A program made the position numbers and the translations under genes. From contig NZ_FUYS01000004.1 in NCBI RefSeq assembly GCF_900168055.1, positions 248,001-312,000 on the forward strand: a stretch of DNA of 64,000 nucleotides, given 5' to 3'. The stretch comes from Parapedobacter luteus (lineage in GTDB: Bacteria > Bacteroidota > Bacteroidia > Sphingobacteriales > Sphingobacteriaceae). The notes below the pieces were generated by a model. That model did not search any database, had not been told where the DNA came from, and saw nothing but the letters and a program-made list of their open reading frames with translations. The first letter of the stretch is position 1. Each line of letters begins with the position of its first letter. This document shows positions 54,038 through 63,390 of this stretch, one piece after another.

Positions 54038-55426
54038 ATGAACTACGACATCATTGTAATCGGGAGCGGGCCAGGTGGGTATGTAGCCGCCATCAGGGCT
54101 TCCCAGCTCGGCTTTAAAACCGCTATTGTGGAACGGGAATCCCTGGGTGGTATCTGCCTTAATTGGGGATGTATTCCCACCAAAGCACTACTCAAAAGTG
54201 CCCAGGTATTTGAATACCTAAACCACGCTGAGGACTACGGTATTAAGGTAAACGGCGGTGAGGCAGATTTCGGCGCTATCATTAAACGTAGCCGGGGTGT
54301 CGCCGATGGCATGAGCAAGGGCATTCAGTTTCTGATGAAAAAGAACAAGATTGACGTGATCATGGGTACAGCCAAAATTAAAAAAGGCGGCAAGGTAGAA
54401 GTGAAGGATGCAGAGGGAGCCACAAAGGAGTATAGCGCTAAGCATACCATATTGGCTACAGGTGCACGCTCGCGCGAGTTGCCCGCCCTGAAGCAAGACG
54501 GCAAACGAATCATCGGGTACCGCCAAGCCATGAGTCTCGAAAAACAGCCTAAATCGTTGGTCGTAGTCGGGTCCGGCGCTATCGGTGTCGAGTTTGCTTA
54601 TTTTTACAACGCCATCGGCACCAAGGTAACCATTGTGGAGTTCCTTGATCGCATCGTACCCGTGGAAGACGAAGAGATATCCAAGCAGCTGGAGCGCAGC
54701 CTGAAAAAGGCAGGGATAACGATACTTACCAGTGCGGAAGTACAAGCTGTGGACACATCAAATGAACTGAGCAAGGTACAGATCAAAACCGCAAAGGGGA
54801 CCGAAACCATCGAGGCGGAAGTCGTGTTATCCGCGGTAGGTATTACGCCAAATATCGAAAATATAGGCTTGGAAGAAGTGGGCGTTAAAACGGATAAGGG
54901 CCGTGTTGTGGTAGACGATTTCTATAAAACCAACATCGACGGCGTATACGCCATAGGCGATATTGTCAAAGGCCAGGCGTTAGCCCATGTGGCGTCAGCA
55001 GAAGGCATCACATGTGTCGAAAAGATAAAAGGACTGGATGTTTCACCCATTAACTATAACAACATCCCCGGCTGCACCTACTGCTCACCTGAAATTGCAT
55101 CGGTAGGCTACACGGAGAAGGCGGCGAAAGAAGCAGGTTATGAAATAAAAGTAGGCAAATTCCCGTTCTCCGCGTCTGGGAAGGCCAGTGCTGCGGGTGC
55201 GAAGGATGGTTTTGTCAAGGTCATCTTCGATGCCAAATATGGTGAATTTCTGGGAGCCCACATGATTGGTGCCAACGTTACCGAGATGATCGCCGAAGTG
55301 GTGGTAGCTCGCAAACTGGAGACCACCGGGCACGAAATTATCAAAGCTGTACATCCGCATCCCACCATGAGTGAAGCTATCATGGAAGCCGCGGCAGATG
55401 CTTACGGCGAAGTGATCCATTTATAA
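54038..55426 (+). CDS. lpdA: Dihydrolipoyl dehydrogenase (second copy, PDH-type)
   Basis: 462 residues with FAD loop VIGSGPGGYVAAIRASQLG, disulphide GGICLNWGCIPTK, NAD loop VVGSGAIGVEFAYFYNAIG, YAIGDIVKGQAL and HPHPTMSEA. The CLNWGC variant is typical of the pyruvate-dehydrogenase-linked group. It differs clearly from the copy at 51634, so the two probably serve different complexes. The ATG at 54038 is chosen (MNYDIIVIGSG); upstream codons up to 53990 overlap the promoter. Confidence 0.94.
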   Translation: MNYDIIVIGSGPGGYVAAIRASQLGFKTAIVERESLGGICLNWGCIPTKALLKSAQVFEYLNHAEDYGIKVNGGEADFGAIIKRSRGVADGMSKGIQFLMKKNKIDVIMGTAKIKKGGKVEVKDAEGATKEYSAKHTILATGARSRELPALKQDGKRIIGYRQAMSLEKQPKSLVVVGSGAIGVEFAYFYNAIGTKVTIVEFLDRIVPVEDEEISKQLERSLKKAGITILTSAEVQAVDTSNELSKVQIKTAKGTETIEAEVVLSAVGITPNIENIGLEEVGVKTDKGRVVVDDFYKTNIDGVYAIGDIVKGQALAHVASAEGITCVEKIKGLDVSPINYNNIPGCTYCSPEIASVGYTEKAAKEAGYEIKVGKFPFSASGKASAAGAKDGFVKVIFDAKYGEFLGAHMIGANVTEMIAEVVVARKLETTGHEIIKAVHPHPTMSEAIMEAAADAYGEVIHL

Positions 55427-55564
55427 CCGGAAGTCCGGAGCCCGGCGTTGGGAGTGTTGAACTTCAATCTCCGGTCTCCGGACCCCGGTTTAACCAGCCT
55501 GAACTTAACAAAAACGTAATAACAAAAAAAAACCGGGATTATTTCCCTAAGCCAAAACAATTAT

Positions 55565-55572
55565 TATATTTG
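55565..55572 (+). promoter_or_regulatory. -7 element of the actin-like gene
   Basis: TATATTTG, exact TAnnTTTG, 22 bp before the ATG at 55595. It fixes the N-terminus of that gene. Confidence 0.55.
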
Positions 55573-55594
55573 CCATAACACACCTAAAAAGAAC

Positions 55595-56674
55595 ATGGCA
55601 ACAAAATTCCTAAGTATTCCGAGTGTTATCGAACGACATGACAAACCCTTAATGCAGCTCACTTCACCCCTGGAAAAGCGCATCCAGCTATTTGAAAGCG
55701 GTAGCGGTTTTTTGGTTGGTGAACTGGCGTTGTCCCAAGGGCATGCCCCTTACCGCAATATCAACAGTTCGCCTGCCGATTTGGATTACCAACTACTGGC
55801 GAAGACAGGGCTGCTGTTGGCCTCGGGGGCCAAGTCAGGGGAGCTTGTCGTCACGACGGGGTTTCCATCAGCAGTCTATGAACTGTTCAAGCAACAAGCA
55901 GAGAAATTCTTCGCCGTGCGCGACGTCATCACGGAATATAACAGCGATACGCTGAATGGCGGTGGCCGGAGCCGCGTGCAACTGACCATCTCGCACCTGG
56001 AAGTCATGTCCGAAATCATGGGCTGCATTACCGCCGTTCGAAAAGGTCCCTTAGCGGATGACGGCAATTTCTTCATCGTGAGCTTGGGCTACGGCACCTG
56101 CGAAACTGCGTTAAGTACTGCCGAAGGTCCGATCGCCCGGACATGTGTCAGCGTCCCTGGACTTAGGCACGCTGTCAACACGCTTTACGACGAGCTGACA
56201 GCAAGCTACTACCTATCCATGAAAAACGAACACATGATCAACCAGAGCTTCCAACGCGGCGACATGGTCATTGGCCGCAAGCGTATGAGCCTATTAGGTG
56301 CAAGGAGTACGCACCTGGCAAGCTATTACAATGAGATCGTCTCTCCGGCCATGCGAAAAGCGTTCACCGACACCGATTTCGAAAAAACCAATCGGTTATA
56401 TTTGGTCGGCGGAGGGGCGCGGTACCCGGAATTGGTAGCACACTTCAAGCAGGAGTTCAATGAAGTACTTGATGTCATTGTTCCTGAGGGCGCTGAAAAT
56501 TTTGCCGCGTTGGGCTATTACCTACGATCGGCCTTGTGGTGTGGTCCAAACCACATCGAGCGTGCAGTAGGGCTCGATATCGGCAATGCTTATACCGTCA
56601 TATCTACTTATGAAGCGGATAAGCCCGTAAACCAACACGTGGAGGCACAATCGCCGGTGTTCATGGAAGAATAA
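55595..56674 (+). CDS. Actin-like (ParM/Alp-type) ATPase-fold protein with the phosphate-1 motif at its C-terminus
   Basis: A 359-residue protein. The N-terminus (FLSIPSVIER, then GFLVGELALSQG at about 38 and VVTTGFPSAVYELF at about 84) matches the part of ParM/Alp proteins that comes after the first beta hairpin. A phosphate-2-like segment IVSLGYGTCET has Ser163 where Asp is usual. The adenosine motif YLVGGGARYPEL is at 269-280. A typical phosphate-1 strand, VGLDIGNAYTVIST, is at 325-338, the end of the protein rather than the start. In-frame stops are found upstream at about 55518 and no other start lies between, so nothing is missing in front. Filament formation and partners are unknown; there is no plasmid-partition context. 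Confidence 0.72.
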   Translation: MATKFLSIPSVIERHDKPLMQLTSPLEKRIQLFESGSGFLVGELALSQGHAPYRNINSSPADLDYQLLAKTGLLLASGAKSGELVVTTGFPSAVYELFKQQAEKFFAVRDVITEYNSDTLNGGGRSRVQLTISHLEVMSEIMGCITAVRKGPLADDGNFFIVSLGYGTCETALSTAEGPIARTCVSVPGLRHAVNTLYDELTASYYLSMKNEHMINQSFQRGDMVIGRKRMSLLGARSTHLASYYNEIVSPAMRKAFTDTDFEKTNRLYLVGGGARYPELVAHFKQEFNEVLDVIVPEGAENFAALGYYLRSALWCGPNHIERAVGLDIGNAYTVISTYEADKPVNQHVEAQSPVFMEE

Positions 56675-56691
56675 TAAAAACCGGTGGTATA

Positions 56692-57702
56692 TTACACTTG
56701 ATTGATGAGCCGTGAATTAAAAACAACCTTTACAGGCTCCTTACGGCCGGGAGTCTTAATAAGATCAAAAAGTAATGCTGCGGCTTTCCTTCCCTGATCG
56801 CCGGGGAACTGTTCGATGGACGCCATCGGTGGGTTTTCCATGTACTTCCAGAGCGGGTAATTGGCATAGCTGATAAAATGAATGTCCTGATTGAGTGTCA
56901 AGCCCCGTTGGCGGACGGTCATCATTACATCCAACGCTACGTAATCATTAAATGAGACCACGGCAGATGGTCGGTCAGGCAGGGCAAGCAATTGCAAAAT
57001 AGCGGCTTCGTTGCCCTCGGGCGTAAGATCCGTATGTACGATGTATTCCTCACGATAGGGAATATTATTCTTCTGTAAGCCTTTGATATAGGCATTTTTT
57101 CGTTCGATACTGGCGGGTAAGAGCTCAGGTCCGTTAATGAGCGATATGGCGTGATGTCCACAAGAGACAAAAATATCGATTGCCTCCAGCATCCCGGTTT
57201 CCAGCTCACTCATTACTTTGTTAATGTTATCCAAATCGGGTACGCAATCAAAAAAAACGATGGGGATGCCCGCGCTCTCCAGCAGGTCAATAAACCGATA
57301 ATCTCGCGTGTTTTTACCGATAGACATTAATATGCCATCCACGCGGTGTGTTTTCAAGGTTTGCAGGATACGCAACTCGCGTTCGGGGTCATCAAGCGAT
57401 TGCCCCATGATAACGGTATACTGCTCTTCGTGCGCGACATTTTCGATTTCACTGATGGCGGCGGAAAAAAACGGTTCTGACAAGCTTGGCAAGACTACAC
57501 CTATCGTGAAGGTCTTCCGCTGCTTGAAAAAAATAGCGGTTTGATTCGGTTCGTAGTTCAGCTCCGCGGCCACCTTTTTGACCCGCATGGTGGTCACCAA
57601 CCCGATGCTCGGATGGTCATTCAATGCACGGGAGACCGTAGAAGGCGATATCTTCAATCGTTTTGCAATCTCCTTTATTGTCGCAGGTTTGCCCTCTTTC
57701 AT
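56692..57702 (-). CDS. LacI-family transcriptional regulator
   Basis: A 336-residue regulator. The N-terminal HTH is TIKEIAKRLKISPSTVSRALNDHPSIG, with the hinge and then the periplasmic-binding-like ligand domain (TIGVVLPSLSEPFFSAAI, about 68-85). It should respond to a sugar or nucleoside. No matching transport or catabolic gene is adjacent, so its target is elsewhere. It converges with the actin-like gene with an 18-bp gap. Confidence 0.93.
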   Translation of the reverse strand: MKEGKPATIKEIAKRLKISPSTVSRALNDHPSIGLVTTMRVKKVAAELNYEPNQTAIFFKQRKTFTIGVVLPSLSEPFFSAAISEIENVAHEEQYTVIMGQSLDDPERELRILQTLKTHRVDGILMSIGKNTRDYRFIDLLESAGIPIVFFDCVPDLDNINKVMSELETGMLEAIDIFVSCGHHAISLINGPELLPASIERKNAYIKGLQKNNIPYREEYIVHTDLTPEGNEAAILQLLALPDRPSAVVSFNDYVALDVMMTVRQRGLTLNQDIHFISYANYPLWKYMENPPMASIEQFPGDQGRKAAALLFDLIKTPGRKEPVKVVFNSRLINQV

Positions 57703-57928
57703 TAGATTCAGTTCGTTATCAAGCGGGATTTCCGTCTAAAGTATGCGCAATATACTAATAATTTGGTAAAGTCTGACATGCAATAGTAGCCTCGGGTACG
57801 CGGCGTGCCATGGTCTAAGCATTAAGGACGTTTCCTGCTATTGTTTTTGGGCTTGAACAAAAACAGCTGCGGGAAACAAACGGAAATTTGCCGTACTCCC
57901 AGTTTCGCCGCTCGTGCAATTAACACAA

Positions 57929-59371
57929 TCAGCGCGCAAATTGATACATTCCTTTCTGCCCATGCCGGTCCAGCAGGCTATTGATACGGCCTGAAGCCGG
58001 CCCGGCATGGGCAGTTCGCTCACTTGATTGCGTACTGGCCACATTGGATGAAAAGTGGTTATTGGTGGCATAATACAATGCCTCGGCGATCATATCTTCG
58101 GCCGGGTCCCCGAAATCCCTGGTCAAGTCGTCATATATCAGCTTATCGACAGGCATCCCCGAAAAGTAGTCCCCCTCTCCCATCGCGTTGAACGTCTGGT
58201 AGGAAACCGCATACAAATCTACTCCCAAGATATTCCAATTAAAATACCCCACAGGTTTTCCGTAGGTTGCATGTTCTCCTATTAGCTTGACATCCATGTA
58301 GGGCTTCAAGTTGTTGATCAGCAGCTCACTCGCCGACGCGGTGCCTTCCGTCACGAGAAAATAAATCCGTTCGAGATTGAGCGCATTGGGCTTGTTAAAA
58401 TGCACCGGCGAAAAATCAAGGGATACGCCTTCGGCGCGCAAGAAGGCGTCAAGCCCATCATTTGTCTGGTTGGAATACATCAATTGATGCCCAACAGCGG
58501 CAGGTGCCAATAAATTCGACAGGTACTCAGCCGTTATGACCGCCCCGCCCCCATTATATCGTAGATCAACAATCAACTCGCGGATACCCGATTCTTCAAA
58601 TTCCGCCATCAATTGATCCAACTGTCCCTTTACATAAGTCGGGTTGCCGCGTGCATTGAGTGTCGAAATAAAAATATCAAAGGCAAAGTAACCGACTTTC
58701 TTGCTTCCCGCATCGTACACCTGATGGGCGAGGATGGGCTGCAATTGATAGTTTCCCCTATTCAGGTTGACGGACACCTCTCCGCCGTCAGGTTTACGCA
58801 GCGACAGGCTGATATGCGTTCCGTCCAGTGCATTAAAAAGAAAAGCGAGATTATCACGTTCCATCGATGCGAGCGAAAGATCGCTGTTGCCATTGATTTG
58901 CAGGATTTGCCACCCCCGCCTTATGCCCATGGCATATGCCGGCGATCCGATATCCACTTTTTTCACATACAAACTATTCTCATCGTGATAGCGCACATCA
59001 ATACCGAAGCTGCCTGCAAGCCCCTGCTGCACTTCGGCATTTATCGTACCCCATCGATCCAGGAAGCTGAACCGATCGTATGGGTTGCCGTGATCATCCC
59101 GCGCATAGCCCTTTAATGCTTCCAACACCGCATCGGCGGAATTATAGCGGATGGTGTTTGCCCGTACGTCCGCGAACCAATCCGGCAAAGCGTCCTGCCA
59201 TAAATAAAATTGATAGGTGTAGGTATACACGGAATCTTTCAGCAAATCTTCTTGGCTCTCAGCACGTGCCGGTCGCTCCAAAGCAGGCATAACCGTATCG
59301 CGATTGCAGCCAGCCAACGCCATGCCCAACAGCAGTGAGGCAACGAAAGGCTTAACTAAATTTATCTCCAT
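57929..59371 (-). CDS. S41-family (C-terminal processing) peptidase lipoprotein
   Basis: A 480-residue lipoprotein: signal MEINLVKPFVASLLLGMALAGC with lipobox Cys22, a PDZ domain (about 130-215; VDIGSPAYAMGIRRGWQILQING) and a tail-specific-protease domain. The nucleophile is in TEGTASASELLINNL, and the Lys in HATYGKPVGYFN, so the Ser/Lys dyad appears intact. The family processes C-terminal ends of periplasmic proteins. It follows the HAD gene by 27 bp and is likely co-transcribed. Confidence 0.91.
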   Translation of the reverse strand: MEINLVKPFVASLLLGMALAGCNRDTVMPALERPARAESQEDLLKDSVYTYTYQFYLWQDALPDWFADVRANTIRYNSADAVLEALKGYARDDHGNPYDRFSFLDRWGTINAEVQQGLAGSFGIDVRYHDENSLYVKKVDIGSPAYAMGIRRGWQILQINGNSDLSLASMERDNLAFLFNALDGTHISLSLRKPDGGEVSVNLNRGNYQLQPILAHQVYDAGSKKVGYFAFDIFISTLNARGNPTYVKGQLDQLMAEFEESGIRELIVDLRYNGGGAVITAEYLSNLLAPAAVGHQLMYSNQTNDGLDAFLRAEGVSLDFSPVHFNKPNALNLERIYFLVTEGTASASELLINNLKPYMDVKLIGEHATYGKPVGYFNWNILGVDLYAVSYQTFNAMGEGDYFSGMPVDKLIYDDLTRDFGDPAEDMIAEALYYATNNHFSSNVASTQSSERTAHAGPASGRINSLLDRHGQKGMYQFAR

Positions 59372-59398
59372 TTTCTAAAAACTAATCATCGATGCTAC

Positions 59399-60013
59399 CT
59401 ATGAGCCCAAGAACCGCTCCGCATCGATGGTGTCGATACCCAAGTCGTTTGGCAATACGGAGCTATCCACAGCGTGGACATACAAAACGTCCGGCGCTTG
59501 CAAGCTATTGTCTTGCAGGAGAAACCCCAACGGATCAAGCTGCCTCTTCAACAGTTCCTCTTGGAAATATACTTTTACCACGCGGTCAAGCCCGCTCCAT
59601 TCCATGTGTTTCAGTTTGTTCAGCTGCATGGTGGGGTTACCTTCCGTCAATACGAACAATTGCTTTCCTTGCTGATGCAACGCCTCCATCAACGCCAGCA
59701 TGGGTTGGTACGGCAAAAGCTTTAGGGGCAGCCGGGCAGCCAAATGCAGGCGATCAAAATGCTCTTTATATTTGCGGTCAATGCCGAATGCTTCTGCCGC
59801 ACGTTCGAAAATCCCCTCTTCGCCGTGGTGCGTGTAAGCAGTCTTAAAAAAATCCGTTAAATCATTAGCCGGGGGTACAGTTTCGGTGTACTCCAATAGA
59901 TTGGCAAACAGGTAATATACCTGCAATACATAATCCTTTCTTGGAAAAAGCACATCATCCAATTCGAAAACAACGGCTTTTTTTCCGGCAGGGATATCCG
60001 CGTACGTCAACAT
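59399..60013 (-). CDS. HAD-like protein with altered catalytic residues
   Basis: A 204-residue protein with HAD fold landmarks: motif I VVFELDDVLFPRK, motif II VLTEGNPTMQ and a possible motif IV VHAVDSSVLPNDLG. The usual nucleophile Asp (FDLDDTL) is Glu in motif I, and motif IV lacks the normal GDS, so catalysis by the standard mechanism looks unlikely. It may bind a phosphorylated ligand or protein. It lies between an unknown gene and the S41 protease on one strand. Confidence 0.8.
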   Translation of the reverse strand: MLTYADIPAGKKAVVFELDDVLFPRKDYVLQVYYLFANLLEYTETVPPANDLTDFFKTAYTHHGEEGIFERAAEAFGIDRKYKEHFDRLHLAARLPLKLLPYQPMLALMEALHQQGKQLFVLTEGNPTMQLNKLKHMEWSGLDRVVKVYFQEELLKRQLDPLGFLLQDNSLQAPDVLYVHAVDSSVLPNDLGIDTIDAERFLGS

Positions 60014-60046
60014 ATTCGGTTTGAATCAAAAATATGGAAATGGTTT

Positions 60047-60078
60047 AATGATTCCGTGTCCGTTTTCGCGGAATCATT
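60047..60078. repeat. Perfect 10-bp inverted repeat (hairpin)
   Basis: AATGATTCCG (60047-60056) and CGGAATCATT (60069-60078) with a 12-base loop, between the HAD gene and the unknown gene. No T-run on the minus strand follows, so it may be an operator or a weak terminator. Confidence 0.6.
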
Positions 60079-60095
60079 GCTATCGTTTCGCCAGG

Positions 60096-60593
60096 TTAAT
60101 CACCGACGCAGCACAGCGCCAGTTCGTCGCCTGACTCCAGCTGTGTAAAAACCCCGGATAACGTGCCATAGGATTTATCTCCTACAGTGGGCGGCTCGGC
60201 TATTTTTCCGTCGAGCAATAAGAGCAACGGCAGCTGCTTTGGTGGGTTTTTAATGACCGCCACTGCAGCAAGTTCAGCCAGGGCAGGCACCCACACCGCT
60301 ATCCCATATTCCGAAAAAAGTTGCCGTGCCTCCGATAGCGGATATAGTTCATTGACACCCAGCGGGATGAGGGCACTAATATTTCTATCGAGGCAGATTT
60401 TTAGCATCTCATGTGCGAAAGCCGGCGCGTTTGCCTTGGGGATTTCAAGGTAGTTCTCCAAGCTTAACAACGCTTGTGGCATTCCATCTGCAGATCCAAA
60501 CACCATATGCTGCCGTTGCCCTGCCGGCAAACGGTTTGCCACCCGCTGTGCAAATGGCTGTGTGCCCTGTGTAATTAACATTTTGCTCGACAT
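60096..60593 (-). CDS. Unknown protein, pre-ATP-grasp-like fold, linked to LolD
   Basis: A 165-residue protein starting MSSKMLITQGTQPFAQRVANRLP. VFGSADGMPQALLSL, CLDRNISALIPLGVNELYPLSEA and YGIAVWVPALA follow, a Rossmann-like alternation that resembles the N-terminal domain of CarB or other ATP-grasp proteins, but no ATP-grasp domain follows. The start at 60593 is just 1 bp after the lolD stop (TGATATG), so the two are translated together. An upstream extension to 60671 exists inside lolD. I cannot name its function. Confidence 0.72.
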   Translation of the reverse strand: MSSKMLITQGTQPFAQRVANRLPAGQRQHMVFGSADGMPQALLSLENYLEIPKANAPAFAHEMLKICLDRNISALIPLGVNELYPLSEARQLFSEYGIAVWVPALAELAAVAVIKNPPKQLPLLLLLDGKIAEPPTVGDKSYGTLSGVFTQLESGDELALCCVGD

Positions 60594-60594
60594 A

Positions 60595-61260
60595 TCACTG
60601 TGCTTGGCCAGGCTCAATCTGTCCGTCTTTGATGTGTACGATGCGATCGGCGATGTTCGCCAATTCTTCATTGTGCGTTACGACCACAAATGTCTGGTTC
60701 AGTTGAGCCCGCAGTTCGACAAACAACTGGTGGAGAGCCGTTGCGTTTTCCGAATCTAAATTTCCTGACGGCTCATCCGCCAGCACAATAGCCGGATTGT
60801 TTACCAACGCACGGGCCACGGCCACCCGCTGTTGCTCACCACCCGACATTTCGCCCGGTTTGTGAGCGCTGCGATGGCTCACCCCGAGCAGTTCCAACAA
60901 TTCGGAAGCCCGGTGTTCGGCAGCTTTCCTGTCTACCCGCTTGATAAAAGCAGGAATACATACATTTTCCAGCGCCGTGAATTCAGGCAACAGGTGATGG
61001 AACTGAAAGACGAATCCGATGTGCGCATTGCGGAAAGCACTCAACTGTTTGGTACTTAGCTTATCGATGTTTGTCCCATCGATGACGAGGGTTCCCCTGT
61101 CAGGGCGATCCAGCGTGCCGATGATGTGCAGCAAGGTGCTCTTTCCGGCGCCGGAGGCCCCCACAAGGCTGACAATCTCTCCCTTGGCAACGTGCAGGTC
61201 TATCCCCTTCAGGATAGCCAGTGTTCCGTACGACTTATATATGCCTTTTGCTTCTAGCAT
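60595..61260 (-). CDS. lolD: Lipoprotein-releasing system ATP-binding protein (LolD)
   Basis: A 221-residue ABC ATPase. Walker [10 protein letters not shown], signature [15 protein letters not shown], Walker [12 protein letters not shown] and H-loop VTHNEEL are all present. The LolD-type Q-loop [18 protein letters not shown] supports the assignment. It works with LolC/E permeases in lipoprotein sorting; those genes are not adjacent here. It heads a unit with the unknown gene, HAD protein and S41 protease. Confidence 0.9.
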   Translation of the reverse strand: MLEAKGIYKSYGTLAILKGIDLHVAKGEIVSLVGASGAGKSTLLHIIGTLDRPDRGTLVIDGTNIDKLSTKQLSAFRNAHIGFVFQFHHLLPEFTALENVCIPAFIKRVDRKAAEHRASELLELLGVSHRSAHKPGEMSGGEQQRVAVARALVNNPAIVLADEPSGNLDSENATALHQLFVELRAQLNQTFVVVTHNEELANIADRIVHIKDGQIEPGQAQ

Positions 61261-61393
61261 TCCGCGAAGGTAGGAAATTCCAAATCAATACAGAAAATGG
61301 CAAGGAAACAAAACAGCCTGACCGGTATTAAGTTATCTTGAAGACAGTAAACATAACGCTGTTTCAAAATAGGAAATTAAGCCGGATATACGT

Positions 61394-61401
61394 TATGTTT
61401 G
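61394..61401 (+). promoter_or_regulatory. -7 element of kup
   Basis: TATGTTTG, exact TAnnTTTG, 26 bp before the kup start. Confidence 0.45.
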
Positions 61402-61426
61402 CAGGCGAAAAATAACGACAGCAAAA

Positions 61427-63367
61427 ATGCAGCAGCCGTCTTCCAAACATCCGCTTACCACCGCGGGACTTCTTATTGCACTTGGCATTATTTACGGAGA
61501 TATCGGCACTTCCCCGCTATACGTGTTCAAGGCCATCATGGGTACGGACCGTATCGAGGCGGATTTGGTATACGGGGGATTATCGTGCATTTTTTGGACA
61601 TTGACGCTCCAGACGACCATAAAATATGTCATCATCACGCTGCGGGCGGACAACAAGGGGGAGGGTGGTATCCTCTCCTTGTATTCGCTGGTCAGAAAAC
61701 AAGGCAAATGGGTGGTATTTCCGGCAATGCTTGGCGGGGCAGCACTATTGGCTGACGGCATGATTACGCCAGCCATCACGATTTCGTCGGCTATCGAAGG
61801 GTTGGACATCTTTTATCCGCATCTGCAGACCGTACCCATTGTGTTGATTATCGTCGTTACCCTATTTTCGCTGCAACGGTTCGGAACGGCGGTTGTAGGG
61901 CGGCTATTCGGGCCGATTATGTTTGTCTGGTTTTCGATGCTTGCAATCATCGGGATTACACTATTTGCGGATACCCCGTCAATCCTTAAGGCCTTAAGCC
62001 CGCATTATGCCATCCTGACCATCGCTTCACACCCTAATGCACTGCTGATTATCGGTGCTGTATTTCTGTGTACAACAGGGGCTGAAGCCTTATATTCAGA
62101 CCTCGGCCACTGCGGCTTGAAAAACATCCGGATTTCGTGGATATTTGTAAAAACCTGCTTACTATGCAATTACTTTGGACAAGGCGCTTGGCTGTTAAGA
62201 AACGAAGGCGCATTGCTTGATGGCGGCAACCCGTTTTACCTCATGATGCCTGTATGGTTTCTCCCCTACGGCATTTCCGTGGCCACCATCGCAGCGGTAA
62301 TCGCCAGCCAAGCCATGATTTCAGGCGCCTTCACGCTGATCTCGGAGGCTGTAAGGCTTAACGTCTGGCCCAAGGTACGGATTGTACATCCCAATATGCT
62401 GAAAGGCCAACTTTATGTGCCGTCGGTCAATTGGATATTGCTCATCGGCTGTATCCTTGTGGTGCTGATATTCCGCGAATCTGCCCGGATGGAGGCCGCA
62501 TATGGGCTCGCGATCAACATCAGCTTCATCGTTACCACAATATTGATGACCGCATTTCTTTTACAGAAACGGGTTTCGGTATGGCTGTCGGTGTGTTTTC
62601 TACTGTTGTACCTTTCGATTGAAGTCACATTTTTCGTGGGCAACGTCTCCAAATTCACCCATGGCGGATGGCTTACTTTGCTCATCACAGCCATATCGTT
62701 CATGCTGATGCTGTGCTGGTGGTGGGCGAGAAAGATTAAGAATAGGCATACGCGGTTTGTAAACATTGAAAAATACCTGCCCCTTATCTCTGAAATTGGC
62801 AAGGATACCTCCATACCGCTTTATGCTTCCCAACTTGTCTATCTGACGAGCGCAAATTTTGATTCCGAAATTGAAGAAAGCATCATCTATTCGATCACCA
62901 AAAAGAAACCCAAAAGAGCCGATGTATACTGGTTGGTACATGTGGATGTCACAGATGCTCCTTACACAGGTGAGTATGAAGTCACCCAACTGGTGCCGGG
63001 GAAACTAATCAGGATAGATTTCAGGTTAGGGTTCCGCGATGAACAGCGCATCAGTGTATTATTCCGGGAGGTTGTGGAAAATTTGGTTGCCAATGGAGAG
63101 GTAGATATCAAAAGCAACTTCGCCACGCTCCGTAGGTACGGAATAGACGGCGATTTTCGGTTCGTTGTGCTGGAGCGTATCCTATCGAACACCTCCGAGC
63201 TCAACTTTATTGAGCGGATCGTACTTGACGTTTACAGTTTGCTGAAAACGCTCAGCCTGTCGGAAGAACGCGGCTTTGGTCTTGACTCAAGCTTCGTGAC
63301 CATTGAACGGGTTCCGTTGATGGTGCCCTCGCAATCCAAGCGCGGGAAGCTGAAAAGGATAAAATAG
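61427..63367 (+). CDS. kup: Kup-family potassium transporter
   Basis: A 646-residue K+ uptake protein (KUP/HAK/KT). The first membrane segment region has ALGIIYGDIGTSPLYVFKAI, the family signature, and there are about 12 hydrophobic segments to residue about 430. NKGEGGILSLYSLVRK follows the second helix. The C-terminal soluble domain (about 440-646) is typical. It mediates H+-coupled K+ import. It is followed by sucC after 71 bp. Confidence 0.94.
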   Translation: MQQPSSKHPLTTAGLLIALGIIYGDIGTSPLYVFKAIMGTDRIEADLVYGGLSCIFWTLTLQTTIKYVIITLRADNKGEGGILSLYSLVRKQGKWVVFPAMLGGAALLADGMITPAITISSAIEGLDIFYPHLQTVPIVLIIVVTLFSLQRFGTAVVGRLFGPIMFVWFSMLAIIGITLFADTPSILKALSPHYAILTIASHPNALLIIGAVFLCTTGAEALYSDLGHCGLKNIRISWIFVKTCLLCNYFGQGAWLLRNEGALLDGGNPFYLMMPVWFLPYGISVATIAAVIASQAMISGAFTLISEAVRLNVWPKVRIVHPNMLKGQLYVPSVNWILLIGCILVVLIFRESARMEAAYGLAINISFIVTTILMTAFLLQKRVSVWLSVCFLLLYLSIEVTFFVGNVSKFTHGGWLTLLITAISFMLMLCWWWARKIKNRHTRFVNIEKYLPLISEIGKDTSIPLYASQLVYLTSANFDSEIEESIIYSITKKKPKRADVYWLVHVDVTDAPYTGEYEVTQLVPGKLIRIDFRLGFRDEQRISVLFREVVENLVANGEVDIKSNFATLRRYGIDGDFRFVVLERILSNTSELNFIERIVLDVYSLLKTLSLSEERGFGLDSSFVTIERVPLMVPSQSKRGKLKRIK

Positions 63368-63390
63368 CTACCGGTTTTTGGCTATTTTCC

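Noticed and set aside
55427-55500. CCGGAG/CCGGAC repeats after the second lpd gene as a terminator
   Set aside because: Pairing is imperfect and there is no T-run.
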